From NCBI RefSeq assembly GCF_003438495.1, contig NZ_QSSH01000025.1, forward strand, positions 1 through 33,136: DNA of 33,136 nucleotides, read 5' to 3'. The translations under genes were made by a program, and so were the position numbers. Below the pieces are notes generated by a model. That model did not search any database. It saw nothing but the letters and a program-made list of their open reading frames with translations, and was not told the DNA's origin. This DNA comes from Collinsella sp. TF05-9AC (GTDB lineage Bacteria > Actinomycetota > Coriobacteriia > Coriobacteriales > Coriobacteriaceae). Positions 24,208-31,653 of the stretch are shown piece by piece (positions within the stretch are counted from its first letter, which is position 1; the number at the start of each line of letters is the position of its first letter).

Positions 24208-25434
24208 ATGAGCAAGGAAAAAGTCGTTCTCGCATATTCCGGTGGTCTTGATACATCCGTATGTGTCAAGTGGCTCCAGGACGAGAAGAATCTCGATGTC
24301 GTTTGCGTCTGCGGCAACGTGGGCCAGGAAGAGACCGGACTGGATGCCAAGAAGCAGAAGGCGCTCGACCTGGGCGTTCTCGATTGCCAGGTGCTCGACC
24401 TGCGCGACGAGTTCTCCGATGAGTTCCTGACCAAAGCCATCGCCGCAAACTCCATGTACGAGAATAAGTATCCGCTGCTCTCCGCCCTGTCTCGCCCGCT
24501 GCTTGCCAAGAAGCTTGTTGAGGTCGCCCACGAGTTTGGCGCGACCTACGTCGCCCACGGCTGCACTGGCAAAGGTAACGATCAGGTCCGTTTTGAGGCC
24601 GCCGTCAAGGCCCTCGACCCCGAGCTCAAGGTTATCGCCCCGGTTCGCGAGTGGGACCTGAAGTGCCGTCCCGACGAGGTCGCCTATGCCCACGCCCACA
24701 ACGTGCCGGTTCCCGAGGGTGCCAACGACAACCCCTACTCCATCGACGACAACCTGTGGGGTCGTGCCATTGAGTGCGGCCACCTGGAGGATCCCTGGAA
24801 CGAGCCGCTCGACGACGCCTGGGTTATGACCAAGAATCCTGAGGACACGCCCGACACCCCGACGTATACCGAGATTGAGTTTGAGGCCGGCAAGCCCGTC
24901 GCCGTCGACGGCAAGAAGATGAAACTCTCCGAGATCGTCATCGCCCTCAACAAGATTTCGGGCGACAACGGCTTTGGCCGTCTCGACCTGGTTGAGGATC
25001 GTCTGGTGGGCCTCAAGAGCCGCGAGTGCTATGAGGTTCCTGGCGCCCTGACGCTCATCACCGCCCACAAGGCGCTCGAGGACATTTGCGTCGAGGGCGA
25101 CCTACTCAAGACTAAGATTAAGCTCGAGCAGGATTGGGCCACCGCCGTGTACAACGGCCAGTGGTACAGCCCGCTCAAAAACGCGCTCGACGCTTTTATG
25201 GCCGACACCCAGAAGTTCGTGACCGGCACCGTCCGTCTGAAGTTCTTTAAGGGCAACTGCCATGTCGTCGGCCGCAAGAGCCCCTTCAGCCTCTACGACT
25301 ACGGCCTGGCCACCTACGACCGCGACACCACGTTTGACGAGAAGGCCAGCGCCGGCTTTATCGAGATCGATACGCTGTCGCTCAAGACGTGGGCTAAGGT
25401 CCAGGGTCCCAGCTCCGCTGCCGTCCAGGCTTAA
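24208..25434 (+). CDS. argG: Argininosuccinate synthase
   Basis: 408-aa cytosolic enzyme joining citrulline and aspartate with ATP, the penultimate step of arginine synthesis. The P-loop-like ATP pyrophosphatase motif is VLAYSGGLDTSV (7-18). Other conserved segments are HGCTGKGNDQVRFE, PVREW, NLWGRAIECGHLEDP and KSRECYEVPGALTL. The ATG at 24208 follows GAAAGGA by 7 bases; an in-frame ATG at 24157 has no site and is rejected. Preceded by the candidate arginine attenuator; followed by a terminator, a small ORF and argH. Confidence 0.97.
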   Translation: MSKEKVVLAYSGGLDTSVCVKWLQDEKNLDVVCVCGNVGQEETGLDAKKQKALDLGVLDCQVLDLRDEFSDEFLTKAIAANSMYENKYPLLSALSRPLLAKKLVEVAHEFGATYVAHGCTGKGNDQVRFEAAVKALDPELKVIAPVREWDLKCRPDEVAYAHAHNVPVPEGANDNPYSIDDNLWGRAIECGHLEDPWNEPLDDAWVMTKNPEDTPDTPTYTEIEFEAGKPVAVDGKKMKLSEIVIALNKISGDNGFGRLDLVEDRLVGLKSRECYEVPGALTLITAHKALEDICVEGDLLKTKIKLEQDWATAVYNGQWYSPLKNALDAFMADTQKFVTGTVRLKFFKGNCHVVGRKSPFSLYDYGLATYDRDTTFDEKASAGFIEIDTLSLKTWAKVQGPSSAAVQA

Positions 25435-25587
25435 GCCTTCCTTTCCTTGGTATCCGCGCGGCCCATCCGCGTGATACATAACGGGCGCATGGGGTCCCTA
25501 CCTTTCGTTATGCTTGCTGACACTTCTTAACATCGGTGGCCCCTACGTTCCGCCCGCATATATGATGCCGCGTCTGCGGCTGAGTCC

Positions 25588-25617
25588 GAGCCCCGCCGGG
25601 GTTGTCCGGCGGGGCTC
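25588..25617 (+). terminator. Terminator hairpin after argG
   Basis: Perfect 12-bp stem GAGCCCCGCCGG / CCGGCGGGGCTC with a 6-base loop, followed by CTTCTATCAATTT. A weaker inverted repeat (GTATCCGCGCGG / CCGCGTGATAC, 25450-25477) lies closer to the argG stop. The T-run is interrupted, so read-through to argH is plausible. Confidence 0.7.
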
Positions 25618-25667
25618 CTTCTATCAATTTGGCGGCTCTGCGCCTATATATATGAGGAGTATCCATT

Positions 25668-25838
25668 ATGTTCAATGCTGTCGCGCATGCCTTACTTGCC
25701 CTCGCGCCCGAATTCGATGCTGCAAAGGTCGAGGACGTCCCTATGAGCCTGAAGGCCTGGATCGATGGTTCGCAGGGCAACATCCGGAGGGGGACGTTGG
25801 GCGCCAAGTGCATGGCGCGTCACTTCTTTGCAAATTAG
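25668..25838 (+). CDS. Possible 56-aa protein between argG and argH
   Basis: ORF of 56 codons with GAGGAG 8 bases before the ATG. The product begins MFNAVAHALLALAPEFDAAK and ends AKCMARHFFAN; it has a hydrophobic start but no clear TM helix, and I recognise no family. It contains an adjacent CGG AGG pair of uncommon Arg codons. It could be a small protein in its own right, a second Arg-sensing leader for argH, or a chance ORF. The bases from 25839 to argH contain a small palindrome TCGCTTTAGCGA. Confidence 0.4.
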   Translation: MFNAVAHALLALAPEFDAAKVEDVPMSLKAWIDGSQGNIRRGTLGAKCMARHFFAN

Positions 25839-25956
25839 CTACATGGCCCCGCGCACGGTGGGGAATGTGCAAAACTAGCGGTTGAAAAATCGCTTTAGCG
25901 ACAGGGCGCATTGCTTTGGGCGCTTGTTTTGGGATTTGATGAAAGGAGACGGTTCC

Positions 25957-27387
25957 ATGGCTCTTTGGGGCGGTCGTTTTGAGGCAGGTGTGGCCGAGGT
26001 CACGCAGGAGTTTGGCGCGTCGTTGCCGGTTGACAAGCATCTCTATAAGCAGGATATCGCCGGATCTAAGGCACATGCCAAGATGCTGGCGGCCCAGGGC
26101 ATTATCAGCGCCGAGGACGAGCAGGCGATTGCCGAGGGCCTGACCGGAATCGAACAGGATATCGATGCCGGCAACTTCACCTTCGACATCAACGACGAGG
26201 ACATTCATATGTCCATCGAGAGCGAGCTGACGCGCCGCATCGGCGAGGCCGGCAAGCGCCTGCATACCGGGCGTTCGCGCAACGACCAGGTTGCGACCGA
26301 TACGCGCCTGGGCGTTAAGGCGCTGGCCAAGGAGCTCATGGAGGCCAATCTTGAACTGCGCCATGTGCTGGTGGATGCGGCCAAGAAGTACGACAAGGTG
26401 ATTCTGCCGGGCTATACGCACATGCAGCACGCTCAGCCCGTGCTGCTGTCGCATCATCTGCTGGCGTATTCCTGGATGTTCGCGCGCGACTTTACACGCC
26501 TGAAGGCCGCCTTTGATGCCGCCGACAACTGCCCACTGGGCGCTGCCGCTCTTGCCGGTACGAGCTATCCGCTCGATCGTCAGATGACGGCTGCCGAACT
26601 TGGCTTTGCGGGTGTGATTCCCAACTCGCTCGATGCGGTTTCCGACCGTGATTTCCTGCTCGATCTGCATTACGCCGGCTCCGTCATGGCCATGCACCTG
26701 TCGCGTCTTTCCGAGGAGATCGTGCTGTGGTCGAGCTCCGAATTTGGCTTTATCACGCTTTCCGACTCCTACTCCACCGGCTCGTCCATCATGCCGCAGA
26801 AGAAGAATCCCGACTTTGCCGAGCTTATCCGCGGCAAGAGCGGCCGAGTCTATGGCAACCTGGTGCAGCTGCTCGTGACCATGAAGGGCCTGCCGCTTGC
26901 TTATAACAAGGACTTGCAGGAGGACAAGGAGGGCGCCCTCGATACCGCCCATACGCTCATGCAATGCCTGTCCGTTATGGCCGGTATGATTTCGACCTGG
27001 ACCGTCAACGAGGATGCCATGGCGCGCGAGTGCGGTGTGGGGCACCTTGCCGCCACCGATGTTGCCGATTACCTGGCCAAGCGTGGCCTGCCGTTCCGCG
27101 AGGCACATGCCGTGGTGGGCCATTTGGTCCTGATGTGTGAGAAGCGCGGCTGCAACCTTGAGGACCTGCCGTTTGAGGTGTTCCAGGAGGCGAGCCCGCT
27201 CTTTGAGCGCGACATTACCGAGGCGCTCGACATCCCGTCGATTGTCGCCGCGCGCACGACCGAGGGCGGCACCGCCCCTGCCGCCGTTGCCGTGCAGCTG
27301 CAGCGTGCCGAGGCACAGCTTGAGGCCGACAAAGGCGTGTTTGGATCGCTGACCAAGGTCGTCGAAATGGGCCACGGGGTAAAGTAG
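25957..27387 (+). CDS. argH: Argininosuccinate lyase
   Basis: 476-aa enzyme of the fumarase/aspartase superfamily that splits argininosuccinate into arginine and fumarate, the last step of the pathway. Characteristic segments are MALWGGRF, HTGRSRNDQVATD (about 103-115), PGYTHMQHAQP (about 151-161) and the catalytic signature loop GSSIMPQKKNPD (275-286). The ATG at 25957 follows AAGGAGA; an in-frame extension to 25882 has no site. Likely expressed together with argG by read-through or from its own promoter. Confidence 0.97.
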   Translation: MALWGGRFEAGVAEVTQEFGASLPVDKHLYKQDIAGSKAHAKMLAAQGIISAEDEQAIAEGLTGIEQDIDAGNFTFDINDEDIHMSIESELTRRIGEAGKRLHTGRSRNDQVATDTRLGVKALAKELMEANLELRHVLVDAAKKYDKVILPGYTHMQHAQPVLLSHHLLAYSWMFARDFTRLKAAFDAADNCPLGAAALAGTSYPLDRQMTAAELGFAGVIPNSLDAVSDRDFLLDLHYAGSVMAMHLSRLSEEIVLWSSSEFGFITLSDSYSTGSSIMPQKKNPDFAELIRGKSGRVYGNLVQLLVTMKGLPLAYNKDLQEDKEGALDTAHTLMQCLSVMAGMISTWTVNEDAMARECGVGHLAATDVADYLAKRGLPFREAHAVVGHLVLMCEKRGCNLEDLPFEVFQEASPLFERDITEALDIPSIVAARTTEGGTAPAAVAVQLQRAEAQLEADKGVFGSLTKVVEMGHGVK

Positions 27388-27440
27388 GGGTTTGGCTGAA
27401 GCTGTTTTGGCCATTATTTATTGATAAATCGTTGTTGCTT

Positions 27441-27474
27441 TACGGACGTCTGCTGATGTGGGCGTCCGTATTTT
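27441..27474 (+). terminator. Rho-independent terminator after argH
   Basis: Stem TACGGACG / CGTCCGTA with a long loop, followed by TTTTG. It lies 53 bases after the argH stop. Confidence 0.8.
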
Positions 27475-27774
27475 GTTGCTATGGGGGAGGGGCTTGTCGA
27501 GAACTTCTGTAGGACCTTTGGGCAGGTTGTGTAGGGGGCACGTTCACAGACGGCAACCGACCGTCTGCTCTGTTCGATGCGGTTGATGGGCGGTCGGATG
27601 GTACTCTAATCGGGCTTCGAAACAGAAGTGACACATATGGAGCGCTTTAATAAATTGTAGCGTTTCAATAAACAGCTTTTTGTTTAACTGCAGCTAAAAC
27701 TCTGTTACGATGCAGTCCGGGCGGGTGCCGGAATGGGACTTGGGCACGCGCGAACCTACTTGAAAGGCTACCTT
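27475..27774 (+). promoter_or_regulatory. Upstream region of ndk
   Basis: No gene is visible in these 300 bases. They contain two overlapping, mutually exclusive inverted repeats (CAGACGG/CCGTCTG at 27547-27567, and CCGACCG at 27557-27563 with CGGTCGG at 27591-27597). There is also a 14-base direct repeat AGCGCTTTAATAAA / AGCGTTTCAATAAA (27641-27654 and 27659-27672). TACGAT at 27706-27711 is a likely -10 for ndk, 64 bases before its start, with a poor -35. Confidence 0.4.
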
Positions 27775-28179
27775 ATGGCTATCGAGAAGACCTTCATCAT
27801 GATTAAGCCCGACGCTGTGCGCGATCGTAAGATCGGCGAGATCGTCGCTCGCATTGAGCGTAGCGGCCTTGTCATCGAGCGCATGGAGATGACCACGCTC
27901 GAGCGCGCTACCGTCGAGGAGCACTACGCCCATCTGGCCGACAAGCCCTTCTTTGGTGGTCTCTGTGACTTTATGACGAGCGGCCCGGTCGTTAAGATGG
28001 TCGTTTCCGGTCTCTCCGCTGTCTCCAAGATGCGCACCCTTATGGGTGCTACCAACCCGCTTGATGCTGCTCCCGGCACCATTCGCGGCGACTTCGCTGT
28101 CGATGTCAACGCCAACGTGATCCACGGCTCCGACTGCCTGGAGAACGCCGAGATTGAGATCAAGCGCTTCTTTGGCTAA
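27775..28179 (+). CDS. ndk: Nucleoside diphosphate kinase
   Basis: 134-aa enzyme equilibrating nucleoside di- and triphosphates by a phospho-histidine intermediate. The active-site His is in NVIHGSD (His about 117); other conserved parts are FIMIKPDAV, MGATNPLDAAPGTIRGD and the C-terminal EIKRFF. Length is typical for bacterial NDK. The ATG at 27775 follows GAAAGG; an in-frame ATG at 27733 has no site. Monocistronic, with a strong terminator downstream. Confidence 0.97.
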   Translation: MAIEKTFIMIKPDAVRDRKIGEIVARIERSGLVIERMEMTTLERATVEEHYAHLADKPFFGGLCDFMTSGPVVKMVVSGLSAVSKMRTLMGATNPLDAAPGTIRGDFAVDVNANVIHGSDCLENAEIEIKRFFG

Positions 28180-28217
28180 ACCAGCTTTGACTCCTTAAAG
28201 CTGTTAGCGTGTGGCTT

Positions 28218-28254
28218 GGGCGCCGCGGAACTCCATCCGCGGCGCCCTTTTATT
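28218..28254 (+). terminator. Rho-independent terminator after ndk
   Basis: Perfect 12-bp stem GGGCGCCGCGGA / TCCGCGGCGCCC with a 6-base loop, followed by TTTTATT. Confidence 0.92.
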
Positions 28255-28265
28255 CCAAAATCTAT

Positions 28266-28306
28266 GCAGGGGCCCGCTCGGTCATGTGTTCCGAGCGGGC
28301 CCCTGC
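28266..28306 (-). terminator. Hairpin downstream of rpiB, between convergent genes
   Basis: Perfect 16-bp inverted repeat starting GCAGGGGCCCGCTCGG with a 9-base loop, 25 bases after the rpiB stop. On the minus strand it is followed by ATAGATTTT, so it is the probable rpiB terminator. It stands beside, but separate from, the ndk terminator. Confidence 0.7.
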
Positions 28307-28330
28307 TGTTAGCTTGTGGCACTGAATAGT

Positions 28331-28798
28331 TTAGGCTTCGTCGACGATCTTAAGGCCGCGCGTGTGATCGATCTCGTTGAGGAGGTTAACGCGACGCTCG
28401 TGACGACCACCCTCAAACTCGGCGTCGAGCCACTCGTCGACGATCATCTTGGCGAGCTCGGAGCCCACGACGCGGGCGCCAAAGGCGAGCACGTTGGTAT
28501 TGTTGTGCATGCGAGAGAGCTTGGCGCTGAAGGGCTCGGAGCACACAACGGCGCGTACGCCCTCGACCTTGTTGGCAGCCAGGCTAATCCCGACACCGGT
28601 GCCACAGATGAGGATGCCCAGGTCGACGTCGCCGTTGGCAACGGCCTTACCCACCTTGTAGCCGGCGATGGGGTAGTCAAAGCTCTCGGAGGTGTCGGTG
28701 CCAAAGTTCACGACCTCGCAGCCGCGCTCCTTCAGGTGCTCGGAAATGATGTTCTTGAGCTCGACGGCGGCGTGGTCGTTACCGATACCGATCTTCAT
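28331..28798 (-). CDS. rpiB: Ribose 5-phosphate isomerase B
   Basis: 155-aa RpiB/LacA-family isomerase interconverting ribose 5-phosphate and ribulose 5-phosphate (or related sugar phosphates). The catalytic Cys is in ICGTGVGISLAANK (Cys about 65) and the ring-opening His in RMHNNTN (His about 98). The N-terminal IGNDHAAVELK and the GARVVG segment are typical. The ATG at 28798 has AGAGGA upstream; longer in-frame reading to 29014 lacks support. Divergent from the desulfidase gene. Confidence 0.94.
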   Translation of the reverse strand: MKIGIGNDHAAVELKNIISEHLKERGCEVVNFGTDTSESFDYPIAGYKVGKAVANGDVDLGILICGTGVGISLAANKVEGVRAVVCSEPFSAKLSRMHNNTNVLAFGARVVGSELAKMIVDEWLDAEFEGGRHERRVNLLNEIDHTRGLKIVDEA

Positions 28799-29070
28799 GG
28801 ATGGTTCCTCTCTGGTCTGTGCGGCGCAAATGCTAAAGGTGTTTACCGCGTTCGACTGCATGATAGCGCGACTTTTGCGTAAACGCTCGGGCGTTTTTTG
28901 GTCAAACGCTTTAGCATGCAACAAGACCGGCTTCTCGTGAATGAATGTCGTCAGTTTGCGCTTGAGCGCCGTCTGCCGGAACCATGGTTGCGGTTTTTGA
29001 TGCATTGTTATCAAATAAAAGAACTAATTATTTTCGAGAGCCCAGTCCGTTATACAAGTAGGAGATACCT
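28799..29070. promoter_or_regulatory. Divergent control region between rpiB and the desulfidase gene
   Basis: 272 bases without a supported gene. An imperfect 18-base inverted pair (28830-28847 and 28900-28917) shares ATGCTAAAG and TTT..ACC. Between the arms lies AAACGC-TCGG-GCGTTTTTT (28881-28899), which has terminator form on the plus strand. The A/T-rich stretch at 29005-29035 is a likely promoter for the plus-strand gene, but I cannot fix a -35/-10 pair. Confidence 0.4.
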
Positions 29071-30390
29071 ATGCCTACCGATTCCCTTCGTGATGCCGCG
29101 TTTTGCGATGTTTTGAACCGCGAGCTTGTCTGTGCGCTCGGCTGCACCGAGCCCATTGCCGTTGCCTATGCAGCGGCACTGGCGAGCCAGACGCTCGGTT
29201 GCGAGCCCGATCATATGGACGTTGCCTGCTCGGGCAACATCATCAAGAACGTTAAGAGCGTGACCGTGCCCAACTCGGGTGGTATGCACGGTATTGAGGC
29301 GGCAGCCGTGCTGGGTGCCGTGGGTGGCGACGCTAAGAGCGCTCTCGAGGTGCTCGAGAGCGTTAACGATGAAGACCGTGCACGCGTGGCCGAGCTCCTC
29401 GCCGACGCCGGCTACTGCGATGTGTCGCTTGTCGAGGGTGTGCCCAACCTCTACATCAAGGTGACTGCCACGGCCGGGGGCCATACCGCGGTCGTCGAGA
29501 TTACCGATCATCACACCAATGTCACGTGCCATACGCTCGACGGTATTCCGGTATGCGGCAAGTCGGCGGGGGAGTGTGCCGCCTGCGCCGAGCGTGTGGT
29601 GGCCGAGCGGGCGGCGGATAAGGCCGACACGCCCATGTCGATTGAGTCCATCATCGACTTTATTGAGGACGGCGACATTGAGGACGCCCGCGCTGCCGTT
29701 GAGCGTCAGATTGAGCTGAATGGCGCGATCAGTGCCGAGGGCCTTGCGCACGCTTGGGGCGCCGAGGTGGGCCGCACGCTGCTGGGTGCTCGTGCCGATG
29801 ACGTCGCCTGCCGTGCCCGTGCCCGTGCGGCCGCCGGGTCCGACGCCCGCATGAACGGCTGCGCGCTGCCGGTCGCCATTGTGTGCGGCTCGGGCAATCA
29901 GGGCATTACCTGCGCATTGCCCGTCATGGAGTATGCCGAGTACCTGCGTTGCGACCACGAGCGCCTGGTGCGCGCCGTGATGCTGTCCGATCTTATCGCC
30001 GTGCATATCAAGAGCTATATTGGTGCGCTCTCGGCGTTTTGCGGTGCTATTTGCGCCGCGTGCGGCGCCGGCGCTGCGATTACCTGGCTGTGCGGTGGCA
30101 CGCGCGAGCAGATTGGCGCGACGGTCTCGAATACGCTCGGTAACGTGGGCGGCATCGTGTGCGACGGCGCCAAGGCGAGCTGTGCCGCCAAGATCTCGGC
30201 TGCCGTCGATGCGGCGATTCTGGGCCATGATATGGCCATGCAGGGTCGCGGCTTCCGCGCCGGCGAGGGCCTGATCCAAGATACCGTTGAGCAGACAATC
30301 GCCAGCATGGGCTACGTGGGCCGTGTGGGTATGAAAGATACCGACGTCGAGATCCTCAACATCATGATCGGCAAGACTCGAGTCTGTTAG
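29071..30390 (+). CDS. L-cysteine desulfidase family protein (CyuA/YhaM, UPF0597)
   Basis: 439-aa protein of the serine-dehydratase-alpha-like family that includes archaeal L-cysteine desulfidase and E. coli CyuA (YhaM), oxygen-sensitive Fe-S enzymes degrading cysteine to pyruvate, ammonia and sulfide. Conserved segments are LGCTEPIAVAYA (Cys about 25, a presumed cluster ligand), CSGNIIKNVKSV, CGSGNQGI and GGIVCDGAKASCAAKI. It is unusually Cys-rich. The ATG at 29071 follows GTAGGAGA. A cysteine permease (cyuP) partner is not present nearby. Cysteine versus serine as substrate is inferred from the family. Confidence 0.88.
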   Translation: MPTDSLRDAAFCDVLNRELVCALGCTEPIAVAYAAALASQTLGCEPDHMDVACSGNIIKNVKSVTVPNSGGMHGIEAAAVLGAVGGDAKSALEVLESVNDEDRARVAELLADAGYCDVSLVEGVPNLYIKVTATAGGHTAVVEITDHHTNVTCHTLDGIPVCGKSAGECAACAERVVAERAADKADTPMSIESIIDFIEDGDIEDARAAVERQIELNGAISAEGLAHAWGAEVGRTLLGARADDVACRARARAAAGSDARMNGCALPVAIVCGSGNQGITCALPVMEYAEYLRCDHERLVRAVMLSDLIAVHIKSYIGALSAFCGAICAACGAGAAITWLCGGTREQIGATVSNTLGNVGGIVCDGAKASCAAKISAAVDAAILGHDMAMQGRGFRAGEGLIQDTVEQTIASMGYVGRVGMKDTDVEILNIMIGKTRVC

Positions 30391-30417
30391 TTACGCGGTT
30401 TTACCAAACCGCGTAAC
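30390..30417 (+). terminator. Hairpin directly after the desulfidase gene
   Basis: Perfect 12-bp inverted repeat GTTACGCGGTTT / AAACCGCGTAAC with a TACC loop, beginning at the last base of the stop codon. No T-run follows; it may be an mRNA 3'-end stabiliser or a weak terminator. Confidence 0.55.
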
Positions 30418-30430
30418 CAGTCGACGCTGC

Positions 30431-30528
30431 AAACGTCCCTAAACGGCAATCTGCCTTTCAATCGTCGGGCATGGCCAGAAGGCCTATGCCCTCCTCTTTC
30501 AAGGCACATTGCTCGCTTAGGGGCGTTT
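30431..30528. repeat. 98-base nested palindrome between convergent genes
   Basis: Outer arms 30431-30457 and 30501-30528 pair over about 25 positions with two mismatches, one bulge and a G-T pair. The loop contains an inner hairpin GGGCATGGCC / GGCCTATGCCC (30467-30491, AGAA loop). On the plus strand the outer stem closes into CGTTTTC. It lies between the desulfidase gene and the HAD hydrolase, both of which end here. Confidence 0.7.
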
Positions 30529-30579
30529 TCGCTGACTTATGCTCAACCTGCGGCGCTATTTTGTTTGGTGGGAGGGGTC

Positions 30580-31338
30580 CTATGACAGTTCGTCGGCTAC
30601 TTGGTGTTCGTAGAAGGCTTCTACTACGGCGTTGAAATCGCGGGCGAAGTCTTCCATGGTTCCGCGCCAGGTGGCTCGGCTGGGCTTGCCTTGGCCCACA
30701 TAGGCAGTCTGAATGCCGCAGGCGGGGCTGGGGAAGTCGCGTTTGGGATCATTGCCCACCATGAGGACCTCGTGCGGCTCGAGCCCCATCACCTGAAGCT
30801 GCTCTAGATAGTAGGTGGCATCGGGCTTGCAGCGGGTGGTGTTTCCCATGTGCGTGACGAGCTCAAAGGGGGCGTCGGCCAGATCGCCCCAACCCATACG
30901 GCACTCGATGGCCCCCTGCGGAAAGCTGGGGTTGGTGAAGAGCGCGCAACGCAGTCCTGCATCCTGTACGGCCTGAAGCGCGGCGTGTGCGCCGGGCATG
31001 GCGTGGGCGTTGATGACATCGTCGTTCTTGTGCGGAAGAACTTCGCGGTCGTAGTAGGTAAACGCCTCGTAGATAAGTGGGTCCGAGAGGCAAATGCCGC
31101 ACCGGCGCTCAACCTCTTCTTGGTAAAACTCAAGATTGGTGCGATTATCCGTGCCGCTGCGGCGATTGGCATTGAGGTCGACCAGGATGGTGCCGAGGCG
31201 TGCCATCGTGCCACCGCGGCTGCGGCGTCCGATATCCGCGAGCATCGACGAGACATCCTTAAAATAGCGAAGGATGAACGCGTTGAGGTTGATGCTAAGA
31301 AGCGTCTCGTCCATATCGAAAACGACTGCTTTGAGCAC
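30580..31338 (-). CDS. HAD-superfamily hydrolase
   Basis: 252-aa HAD hydrolase with a helical (C1-type) cap. Motif I is VFDMDETLLS (Asp nucleophile about 8), motif II is FTNPS, motif III is the Lys in CKPDATYY and motif IV is VGNDPKRDFPSPACGI, arranged as in phosphoglycolate-phosphatase-like enzymes. The start is GTG at 31338, preceded by AAAGG at suitable spacing. It is unrelated in cap type to the Cof-type HAD at 22826-23653. Substrate unknown. Confidence 0.88.
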   Translation of the reverse strand: MLKAVVFDMDETLLSINLNAFILRYFKDVSSMLADIGRRSRGGTMARLGTILVDLNANRRSGTDNRTNLEFYQEEVERRCGICLSDPLIYEAFTYYDREVLPHKNDDVINAHAMPGAHAALQAVQDAGLRCALFTNPSFPQGAIECRMGWGDLADAPFELVTHMGNTTRCKPDATYYLEQLQVMGLEPHEVLMVGNDPKRDFPSPACGIQTAYVGQGKPSRATWRGTMEDFARDFNAVVEAFYEHQVADELS

Positions 31339-31653
31339 GCGGGCACCTTTCTCGAAAAATCGTTCCAGAATCGTTGGCTCCGGATACTTTACCGCAAAGC
31401 CGTATGCCTAACTGCCTATCGTCAACTTATGGAGACGGTCGTCCACAAGATTGCGAAAAAGTCTCCATACGAGTAAAAAATCGCAGTTCACGCTTGAAAT
31501 CGAAATGATTTCCCCGTAACCTATACGAACGTGATTGCATAAGCGTCACATTAGTATCTGTCGGCTCCCGAGTGTTCCTAAACGTTGTGTGCTTGTCGCA
31601 CCCTTCTGTAGGTCCTAGCAATCGGGGCCCCGTAGTTCGAAAGGGGTCCACCT
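31339..31653 (+). promoter_or_regulatory. rpsA leader region with SD-sequestering hairpin
   Basis: 315 bases without a gene. Hairpins visible are GAAATC/GATTTC near 31497-31513 and GTGTGC/CGCAC near 31587. Just before rpsA, GGGCCCC (31625-31631) can pair with GGGGTCC (31643-31649, one G-T pair) across an 11-base loop. This buries the GGGG Shine-Dalgarno sequence 7 bases before the TTG start. This fits translational control of S1. No clear promoter hexamers could be fixed. Confidence 0.55.

Noticed and set aside
25741..27414. 557-codon minus-strand open frame across argH
   Set aside because: Antisense to ArgH; no family features and extends into the unrelated small ORF region.
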